Source: an uncultured Bacteroidales bacterium (GTDB lineage: Bacteria; Bacteroidota; Bacteroidia; Bacteroidales; F082). From it: DNA of 50,777 nt. The notes below the pieces were generated by a model that worked only from the letters and a program-made list of their open reading frames with translations, made no database searches and was not told the DNA's origin. Every line of letters begins with the position of its first letter. Within the stretch, counting starts at the first letter, position 1. The position numbers were made by a program, and so were the translations under genes. This document shows, one piece after another, positions 34,531 through 40,572 of this stretch. Location: contig CALEMB010000096.1 in the NCBI GenBank assembly GCA_937902805.1, positions 1 to 50,777 of the forward strand, read 5' to 3'.

Positions 34531-34640
34531 ATTATATGCTGCTAAGTAGAATTTTTTAGACTTAGCAGTATATAATCTATAAAAAATAATAGATAACATG
34601 CTGCTAAGTTATTTTTTAAAGGACTTAATAGCAGATTATC
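34531..34640. repeat. Paired-hairpin element, copy 2 (5' side of ATPase)
   Basis: There are two tandem stem-loops. ATTATATGCTGCTAAGT (34531-34547) pairs with 34560-34576 at 16 of 17 positions. GATAACATGCTGCTAAGT (34592-34609) pairs with 34623-34640 at 14 of 18. Loops are 12 and 13 nt and again contain ATTTTTT. The 15-nt spacer (CTATAAAAAATAATA) is like that of copy 1. The shared core is TGCTGCTAAGT, and copies 1 and 2 are direct repeats. Confidence 0.9.
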
Positions 34641-34690
34641 ATTGATTTTCGATCAAATTCTCAATCAAACTCTAAATAATCAAAAATCAG

Positions 34691-34720
34691 TCCACAAACT
34701 TGTGGTCCACAAACTTGTGA
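34691..34720. repeat. Tandem 15-bp palindromic repeat
   Basis: TCCACAAACTTGTGG (34691-34705) is followed immediately by TCCACAAACTTGTGA (34706-34720). Each unit contains the inverted pair CCACAA / TTGTGG (or TTGTGA) around AC. It lies between the hairpin element and the sppA terminator. Two adjacent dyads resemble a double operator. Confidence 0.7.
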
Positions 34721-34737
34721 ACCGTGAAAACACTAAT

Positions 34738-34774
34738 AAAAATGCGGAACGACATGATGTCGATCCGCATTTTT
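34738..34774 (-). terminator. Rho-independent terminator of sppA
   Basis: AAAAATGCGGA (34738-34748) pairs with TCCGCATTTTT (34764-34774). An inner CGACAT/ATGTCG stem gives a nearly unbroken hairpin. On the minus strand it ends in a T-run, 19 bp after the sppA stop. A-runs on the other flank would allow bidirectional action. Confidence 0.92.
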
Positions 34775-34793
34775 GTTGTCGAAATTTTAGCGA

Positions 34794-36584
34794 TTATTCA
34801 ATCACCATGTCAAACGGCATTCTGGCTTGGATGCCTGTGTTCTTTTGCAGGTATTCCAGGCCTTGGATGTAGTTGTAGTAGGTGCCGAGCTTGCTGCGCA
34901 TGGCGGCATCGAGTTTGTCGGAACCGTTGTTGTTCACCGATTCCATGATGCGGGTGAAGAAGTCCTTTTGCTTCGGCCATTCGGAGACTTTGAAGTCATT
35001 GCCGAGGTTGGCTTTCTGTGCGGCGTAGGCGATGGCGTCTTCCATGTCACCGAGTTGGTCGACGAGGCCAATTTCGATGGCGTCGACACCCGACCACACG
35101 CGGCCTTGTCCGATACTGTCAACATAGGATTGAGTCAGACCGCGGCCTTCAGCAACGCGGCTGGTGAAATCGTTATAGGTCTTCACCACCATCTCTTGCA
35201 GCTTGCCATATTGGAACTCGGTGAGCGGCTGTGTCACGGTGCCGAAGTCAGCGTTTTCGTTGGTCTTGGCCACGTCGAAAGTGAGGCCAATCTTGTCGTT
35301 CAAGAGGCCTTGCAGGTTCGGGAAGGTGCCAAACACGCCGATGGAACCCGTGAGCGTGGTGGGGTCAGCGAAGATATAGTCGGCCTTGGCCGAAATCCAG
35401 TAACCACCCGAAGCGGCGTAGTTGCCCATGGAGACGATGATGGGCTTCTCTGCCTTGGTGAGGTCAAGCTCGCGACCGATGATGGCGGAGGCGACGGCGC
35501 TACCACCAGGGGAGTTGACGCGCAAAACGATGGCTTTCACGTTCTCGTCCTCGCGGGCTTTGCGGATGGTCTTGCTGAGGTTCTCGGAATAGATGTTCTG
35601 TTCCTCGTTGCCCTTGCCGTCGAAGATTTGCCCCGAGGCGTAGATGACGGCCACCTCGTTTTTGCTGCTGCTCTGGTCTTTGTATGATTTGGCGTAGTTG
35701 GCGTTGCCGATGGCGTTGATGTCCTTGTTGCTGCCCGTCAGGCCTTTCAGCTCGTCAAGCAGTTGGTCTTTGTAATAAAGGTTGTCAACCAAACCATATT
35801 CGAGGGCTTTTTGGGCGTCGAAGTAGGTCTCCAGGTTGTCGGCAATCATGTTGAGTTGTTCCACGCTGATGTTACGGCTTTGGCTGATGCTGGTGAGGAT
35901 TTCACCCCAAACAGAATTCAGCAACTTGTCCATCTGCTCGCGGTTGGCTTCGCTCATCTTGTCGAGGAAATAAGGCTCCACAGCACTCTTGAAGCGGTTA
36001 TTGGGACCACGCACAATCTGCATCTCAACATCGAGTTTCTCAAACAGATGCTTGTAGAACATGATTTGTGAAGCCATGCCGTGCAGGTCGAGGGCACCCT
36101 CGGGATTGAGGTAGATCTTGTCGGCAACGGAGGCCATGTAATAGGCGCTTTGAGAATAGCTCTCACCGTAGGTGACGATGAATTTGCCTGACTCCTTGAA
36201 TTCGATGAGCTTGTTACGAATTTCCTGAAGAGTGGCTGTGGAAGTGGGGATACTGCTCAGTTCCAGATAGATACCCTTGATGTTCGGGTCGGTCTTGGCA
36301 TTCTCGATATTGTGCAAGATGGTGGTCATACCCGTGGATTCTTTCGTTTCCATCGAGTTGAAGTTGAAGCTGCCCAAAGGATCGTCGACGGTACGGTCCG
36401 GAATACTGTAGTCGAGTTTCATATAGAGCAACGAATTAGGCTTCACGGTAGTGGAAGACTCCGTGTCGGATTTGGAGAAGCCGGAGATCATGGAAGAAAT
36501 CACGCCAACTTTGATGAAGAAGTTGATTACCAATGCAATCAGCGTGCCGAGGAAGGCCGCCAATACGATTTTACCAAATTTCAT
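34794..36584 (-). CDS. sppA: Signal peptide peptidase SppA, long (67K) form
   Basis: This 596-residue inner-membrane protease digests cleaved signal peptides. It has one N-terminal membrane helix (FGKIVLAAFLGTLIALVINFF), then two tandem S49 domains, the long E. coli-like form. The catalytic Lys is in the first half (SVADKIYLNPEGALDL) and the catalytic Ser in the second (MGNYAASGGYWISAKADYIF, then TLTGSIGVFG). It is a single-gene unit with a consensus promoter and a strong terminator. Confidence 0.95.
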   Translation of the reverse strand: MKFGKIVLAAFLGTLIALVINFFIKVGVISSMISGFSKSDTESSTTVKPNSLLYMKLDYSIPDRTVDDPLGSFNFNSMETKESTGMTTILHNIENAKTDPNIKGIYLELSSIPTSTATLQEIRNKLIEFKESGKFIVTYGESYSQSAYYMASVADKIYLNPEGALDLHGMASQIMFYKHLFEKLDVEMQIVRGPNNRFKSAVEPYFLDKMSEANREQMDKLLNSVWGEILTSISQSRNISVEQLNMIADNLETYFDAQKALEYGLVDNLYYKDQLLDELKGLTGSNKDINAIGNANYAKSYKDQSSSKNEVAVIYASGQIFDGKGNEEQNIYSENLSKTIRKAREDENVKAIVLRVNSPGGSAVASAIIGRELDLTKAEKPIIVSMGNYAASGGYWISAKADYIFADPTTLTGSIGVFGTFPNLQGLLNDKIGLTFDVAKTNENADFGTVTQPLTEFQYGKLQEMVVKTYNDFTSRVAEGRGLTQSYVDSIGQGRVWSGVDAIEIGLVDQLGDMEDAIAYAAQKANLGNDFKVSEWPKQKDFFTRIMESVNNNGSDKLDAAMRSKLGTYYNYIQGLEYLQKNTGIQARMPFDMVIE

Positions 36585-36613
36585 GATACTTTACGTTTTA
36601 GTTGTTTACAGCG

Positions 36614-36621
36614 CAAAAGTA
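36614..36621 (-). promoter_or_regulatory. -7 promoter box for sppA
   Basis: CAAAAGTA on the plus strand is TACTTTTG on the coding strand, 29 bases before the sppA ATG. Confidence 0.7.
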
Positions 36622-36675
36622 ATGTTTTTATCTTTTTGCAGGTGCATTTTGTGCAATTATAGTATTTAATTTCAT

Positions 36676-36683
36676 TATTTTTG
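36676..36683 (+). promoter_or_regulatory. -7 promoter box for folK-dNK operon
   Basis: TATTTTTG fits TAnnTTTG and ends 12 bases before the ATG at 36696. It overlaps a TTG at 36681 in the same frame and so argues against that TTG as the start. The leader would be only a few nucleotides. Confidence 0.6.
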
Positions 36684-36695
36684 CAGAAAATCGCG

Positions 36696-37211
36696 ATGAT
36701 GGAATGCTGTTATATCCTTTTCGGTTCGAACATGGGTGACAAAGAAGCCCTCTTTGCCCAAGCCTGCCTATTAATTAATAATAGGTGTGCCCATGTTGTC
36801 CAGGTTTCAGCCGCATACGAGTCGGAGCCGTGGGGGTTTGAGGCAGAGGAGTGGTTCCTGAACCGTGTCATCGTGGTGGAAACAGAAAAGACCCCCGAGG
36901 AGCTATTGCAGCAGCTCCTTGACATCGAAAGGGAGTTGGGGAGGGTAAGGCATCCAGAGATTCAAGGCTACACTTCACGAACAGTGGATCTGGACCTCCT
37001 CTATTTTGGCCAACGTGTCATTAATACCGACTCACTCACCGTGCCGCATCCGCGCTTGCATCTGCGCCGCTTTGCCTTGGTGCCGATGTGTGAGGTTGCG
37101 CCCGAGTGGGTACATCCCGTCTTCGGTATGACTCAACAAGAGCTGTTGCAGCAATGCCCTGACGAATGTATTGTCAGGGTGATGGAAATGAGAAACGATG
37201 AAACCCTATGA
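36696..37211 (+). CDS. folK: HPPK: 2-amino-4-hydroxy-6-hydroxymethyldihydropteridine pyrophosphokinase
   Basis: This 171-residue cytoplasmic enzyme transfers pyrophosphate from ATP to 6-hydroxymethyl-dihydropterin in folate synthesis. Family signatures: FGSNMGDKEALFAQA at the N-terminus, SEPWGFEAEEWFLNRVI and the active-site run GYTSRTVDLDLLYFG with Mg-binding Asps, then VPHPRLHLRRFALVPMCEV. It starts at one of two adjacent ATGs (36696/36699). Its TGA overlaps the deoxynucleoside kinase ATG by 4 nt (ATGA), an arrangement seen in other Bacteroidetes. Confidence 0.95.
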   Translation: MMECCYILFGSNMGDKEALFAQACLLINNRCAHVVQVSAAYESEPWGFEAEEWFLNRVIVVETEKTPEELLQQLLDIERELGRVRHPEIQGYTSRTVDLDLLYFGQRVINTDSLTVPHPRLHLRRFALVPMCEVAPEWVHPVFGMTQQELLQQCPDECIVRVMEMRNDETL

Positions 37212-37849
37212 ATTACAATTATATAGCAATAGAAGGCACCATTGGGGCGGGCAAGACCACCTTGGCCACCCGTATCTCCAATGATTTTAACGGGAAGTTG
37301 GTCCTTGAGGAGTTTGAGGGCGACAAAAACCCCTTCCTGCCCAAGTTCTACAAGGAGCCGGAGAAGTATTCCTTCCAGCTGGAAATGACTTTTCTGGCCT
37401 TGCGTTTCCAGCAGTTGAAGGACAAGTTGGGCGCACTCGATTTGTTCCACGACTTCATCATCTCGGACTATTATGTCGCCAAGTCGCTGATTTTCTCACG
37501 CAACAACTTGCAAGAGGACGAGTACCAGCTGTTCTCACGTTTCTTCAATATCATTTTCTCCGACATGCCTAAGCCTGAGCTGTTGGTGTATCTCTATTGC
37601 GACGTGGATCGGTTGCAAGCCAACATCCACAAGCGTGGCCGTAGCTATGAGCAGGAGATTAGTGATGAGTACTTGGCCGACATCCAACAGGGCTATTTGA
37701 ATTTCCTCAACCAGCAGCAAGGCAACATGCGGATCCTGTTGCTCGACACGACCCGCATGGATTTCGTGGCCAACGAGAACGACTATCGCAGTATCATCGA
37801 AGCCATCAACCAGCCTTACGACATCGGGCTGCATCGTTTGGAGCTATAA
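37208..37849 (+). CDS. Deoxynucleoside kinase (dGK/dAK-like)
   Basis: This 213-residue cytoplasmic enzyme of the dNK family phosphorylates deoxynucleosides for salvage. The P-loop is IEGTIGAGKTTLA (about 8-20), a base-contact/acid region is VLEEFEGDKNPFLPKFY, and further family segments are SDYYVAKSLIF and the lid HKRGRSYEQEI. Which deoxynucleoside is preferred cannot be read from the sequence. It is coupled to folK by a 4-nt overlap and ends at a bidirectional terminator. Confidence 0.9.
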   Translation: MNYNYIAIEGTIGAGKTTLATRISNDFNGKLVLEEFEGDKNPFLPKFYKEPEKYSFQLEMTFLALRFQQLKDKLGALDLFHDFIISDYYVAKSLIFSRNNLQEDEYQLFSRFFNIIFSDMPKPELLVYLYCDVDRLQANIHKRGRSYEQEISDEYLADIQQGYLNFLNQQQGNMRILLLDTTRMDFVANENDYRSIIEAINQPYDIGLHRLEL

Positions 37850-37877
37850 CACCTTGTTTATATATATTATAGGCAAC

Positions 37878-37908
37878 AAAAAAAGCCGCTCGATCGACCG
37901 GCTCTTTT
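37878..37908. terminator. Bidirectional terminator between dNK and OmpA-family gene
   Basis: AGCCGCTCGATCGACCGGCT forms a strong stem flanked by an A-run on the left and TTTT on the right, so it serves both convergent genes. It sits between stops at 37849 and 37927. Confidence 0.85.
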
Positions 37909-37926
37909 CTTCCATGAAAGGAATCT

Positions 37927-39780
37927 TTATTTCTTCACTCTGACGGTCTTGGTGATAACCTTCTCGACGGGTTCGTTCACATAGACTTCAGCGCGACGCA
38001 GCTGAGGCAGAATGTCCTTTTCGAGTTGCGGATAGATGTCGCACATCTCGCGGATGGTCTGCTCCTTGTTGCTGGAGTTGTTGATGTTGTTCACAATAGC
38101 ATCCTTATCCTTAAGGTCGGATTCGGCAACGAGTTTGACGAAGGTGTTCCAGTCAGGACCGTAGCCTTGGCCGCTGATTTCAACTTCATTCTTCTTGGCC
38201 AGCTTGTTCATCTGCTTCATGGCAGCATTGTAACGGTTGTTGGACAGCTCGTTGTTGTGGCCTCCCTCACCTTCAGGTGATGCCCAAGCCTTGATTTCGA
38301 ACTCGGTCACACCAGCATCCATCAGATCCTTAAAGGCAGCGTCAGCTTGGTTGTTGAGTTTCTTTCTGTCGGCGATGTTGTACTTGTCCTTGTTGTAGAA
38401 GTAGGTGAGCTTCTTGACAGCTTGCATCTCTTGGATGGTTTCGGTGACCTCTTGCTCAACCCATTCTTCCTTCGGCTGCGGGATGACGCCGTCGGCCAGT
38501 TTCTCGGTAGCACCCTGAGTGTAGTAGGTGTTCTTCACGATTTCTTCCTGGGTGGGATAGATGGTGCCGTCATAGACATAGAACATCGGGTCGCCCATGA
38601 GTTCGCAGTTTTCCATCTCAGGCACATAGTCCTTGCAGTAGTGCTTGGTGAATTCGCCGCCTTCCTTGTAGTTGACGCGGAAGTCGCCTTCGCCCTTCAC
38701 CTTTTCACCCACGAAGGTGATAGGATCGATTTCGATTTGGCCACCATTGTAGGCCAGATAAGGCTTCAGGTTCATGACAGCCTGCTTTTCGAAGTATTCG
38801 CCGGGGATGGTGACGATGATGTCGAAGCAAACCTTGCCGTCTTCGCCTTCAACCAGCGGGTCAGGATTCACACGGTAGGTGATCTTCTTGGACTCGCGGG
38901 CCATCTTTTCGATGTCGCAAGGATTGTTGAACTTCACGCGGAGACCCAGGTTGAGTTGGCTGTACATATCCTTGTCGTTGATGACGTGATGGCTCTCGTC
39001 GGTCTTGCGAACTTGGTCGAGATTGTCGGTGCCAGTGAAGGTGTAGGTGTAATCCAGGAACAAGTCAAACTTGGGAGTGATGTTGAAATTGAGTTCCATA
39101 CCAACGGGCACATTGAAGTGGAGTTGACGCTTTTCTCTGGCGTTGGCAACAGTGTATTCCACAGTCTCGGTATTGTTGTCAACATTCATCTTGTTCACTT
39201 GACCAGCCTTGTAATACAAACCACCGATACCAACATGGGGAATCAAGTTGACGACTCTTCTCGGGTTGTACTTGAAAATGTTGAAGAGGTTGATGGTCAA
39301 GTTGACGTTGCCTTCGAAATAGTCAGTACGAACGAGGCTAAGGTCATGCAAGGAACCAGCATACACATTGTCCGGGTCTGTGCCAATAGTATTGCCATTA
39401 GCGTCAAGCAAATAGAGCATCTGAATGTTACCATTCTTGTCTAAATGCTTGTGACCGTTGACGCGACCATAACCACCCTTGATGTTAAAACCAAAAACTT
39501 TACTGAATTGGTAACCAAATCCGAGATGGGCATTCCAACTGTTGGGGAAATTCTGGAAAGCAGTGATTTTGAAGTGGTTCCAATCATCCCAAATACCACC
39601 GTTGTAGCTGGCCAAGTCACCGTGGTTGATGGAGAGACCTCCGTCAGCCTGGATGTACCAGTACTTTTCAGTAGGTTTGGATTTCTTTTTGCCTTCTTCC
39701 TTCTGAGCAAACATGCTGAAGGGAAGGATAGCCATGACGATAAGCATCATGAGCTTCGAAATTGTCAAATTTTTCTTCAT
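37927..39780 (-). CDS. OmpA-family outer-membrane protein
   Basis: This 617-residue envelope protein has a signal peptide (MKKNLTISKLMMLIVMAILP...MFAQ). An N-terminal barrel follows at about 40-300 (WYIQADGGLSINHGDLASYN; LGFGYQFSKVFGFNIKGGYG; SQLNLGLRVKF). A beta-rich periplasmic region lies at about 310-430, and a C-terminal OmpA-like peptidoglycan-binding domain at about 465-600 (FEIKAWASPEGEGGHNNELS then NNRYNAAMKQMNKLAKKN). The ASPEG...LS..R pattern is the OmpA signature with an Asn replacing part of the usual motif. The end is basic (VITKTVRVKK). Long leader, own promoter and strong terminator suggest an abundant protein anchoring the outer membrane to the wall. Confidence 0.88.
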   Translation of the reverse strand: MKKNLTISKLMMLIVMAILPFSMFAQKEEGKKKSKPTEKYWYIQADGGLSINHGDLASYNGGIWDDWNHFKITAFQNFPNSWNAHLGFGYQFSKVFGFNIKGGYGRVNGHKHLDKNGNIQMLYLLDANGNTIGTDPDNVYAGSLHDLSLVRTDYFEGNVNLTINLFNIFKYNPRRVVNLIPHVGIGGLYYKAGQVNKMNVDNNTETVEYTVANAREKRQLHFNVPVGMELNFNITPKFDLFLDYTYTFTGTDNLDQVRKTDESHHVINDKDMYSQLNLGLRVKFNNPCDIEKMARESKKITYRVNPDPLVEGEDGKVCFDIIVTIPGEYFEKQAVMNLKPYLAYNGGQIEIDPITFVGEKVKGEGDFRVNYKEGGEFTKHYCKDYVPEMENCELMGDPMFYVYDGTIYPTQEEIVKNTYYTQGATEKLADGVIPQPKEEWVEQEVTETIQEMQAVKKLTYFYNKDKYNIADRKKLNNQADAAFKDLMDAGVTEFEIKAWASPEGEGGHNNELSNNRYNAAMKQMNKLAKKNEVEISGQGYGPDWNTFVKLVAESDLKDKDAIVNNINNSSNKEQTIREMCDIYPQLEKDILPQLRRAEVYVNEPVEKVITKTVRVKK

Positions 39781-39868
39781 AACGTAACTGTGTTAGGTTT
39801 GTGATTTAGTTAAATGATTTATTGTCTATTTATAATATTCGCTTTATCTTTTTATTCCAATTAGCGAA

Positions 39869-39876
39869 CAAAAATA
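39869..39876 (-). promoter_or_regulatory. -7 promoter box for OmpA-family gene
   Basis: CAAAAATA on the plus strand is TATTTTTG on the coding strand, 88 bases before the ATG, giving a leader of about 80 nt. Confidence 0.6.
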
Positions 39877-39920
39877 GGAAATAATTTAATTGTCAACACA
39901 AATTGTTGAAAAAAAATGCT

Positions 39921-39957
39921 ATTTTTTGCTGTTTTTTGCGAAAAAAGCATAAAAAAG
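39921..39957 (-). terminator. A/T-rich hairpin after SpoU methyltransferase
   Basis: TGCTGTTTTTT (39927-39937) pairs with AAAAAAGCA (39941-39949) with a one-base bulge, flanked by further A and T runs. It stands between the methyltransferase stop and the OmpA-family promoter, so it probably insulates them. It is weak in GC. Confidence 0.5.
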
Positions 39958-39971
39958 TGCCTAAAACGCTC

Positions 39972-40505
39972 TTATTTTGTCCCGATTTTCAGCTGTTCAA
40001 AGGCTTTCCACATGACAATGCCGGCGCAAACGGAGACGTTCAAAGAGTGTTTTGTGCCCTCCTGAGGCAGCTCGATGGCACCCTCGCAATAGGGTAGGAC
40101 ACCCTCGCTGACCCCCTCCACCTCATTGCCGAGGATGTAGGCCGTGTTCGGCTCAAAACTGAATTTCTGCAATGGGATGCTCCCTTCCACCTGCTCTACG
40201 GCGAAAATCTTGTAGTTTTCAGCTTTCAAGGCCTCGCAAGCAGCCTCAGTGGTGTCGAAATAACGCCATTTGACGGTTTCGTCGGCACCCAAGGCGGTCT
40301 TGTGTATCTCGCGGTGGGGTGGACATGCCGTGATGCCGCATAAGAACAGCTCTTTGATGCGGAAAGCGTCGGCGGTGCGGAAGAATGCCCCGACGTTGCT
40401 TAACGAACGGATGTTGTCAAGTATTATAATAATAGGTGTCTTTTCGGCTTGTTCAAAGGCTTCCTTGCTGATGCGGTGTAGCTCATCGGTGGTCAGTTTG
40501 CGCAT
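39972..40505 (-). CDS. SpoU/TrmH-family RNA 2'-O-methyltransferase
   Basis: This 177-residue SAM-dependent SPOUT enzyme has its three knot motifs: NIRSLSNVGAFFRTADAF (motif 1), YILGNEVEGVS (motif 2) and IELPQEGTKHSLNVSVCAGI (motif 3). It lacks the N-terminal RNA-binding extension of TrmH or RlmB, so it may be a TrmL-like tRNA wobble methyltransferase or an uncharacterised member. Substrate unresolved. It is divergent from mutS. Confidence 0.9.
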   Translation of the reverse strand: MRKLTTDELHRISKEAFEQAEKTPIIIILDNIRSLSNVGAFFRTADAFRIKELFLCGITACPPHREIHKTALGADETVKWRYFDTTEAACEALKAENYKIFAVEQVEGSIPLQKFSFEPNTAYILGNEVEGVSEGVLPYCEGAIELPQEGTKHSLNVSVCAGIVMWKAFEQLKIGTK

Positions 40506-40543
40506 GATTTCCTAATTTGACGGCAAAATAAATGAATTTTTTG

Positions 40544-40551
40544 TAATTTTG
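40544..40551 (+). promoter_or_regulatory. -7 promoter box for mutS
   Basis: TAATTTTG fits TAnnTTTG, 21 bases before the mutS ATG at 40573. It excludes an in-frame TTG at 40549 as the start. Confidence 0.65.
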
Positions 40552-40572
40552 TACCCTTTAAATCGCAGTTTT

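Noticed and set aside
32953..34640. CRISPR array or IS element
   Set aside because: The hairpin repeats come as only two pairs with no variable spacers and no cas genes. There are no terminal inverted repeats or transposase. I see no clear target-site duplication at the outer edges.
34827..35687. 286-residue plus-strand frame
   Set aside because: Antisense of sppA, which has intact catalytic Lys and Ser.
38347..39444. 365-residue plus-strand frame
   Set aside because: Antisense of the OmpA-family gene; its Val/Leu/His-rich composition mirrors the coding strand.
40549..40572. TTG start for mutS
   Set aside because: It falls within the -7 box region; the ATG at 40573 begins the conserved MutS N-terminus.
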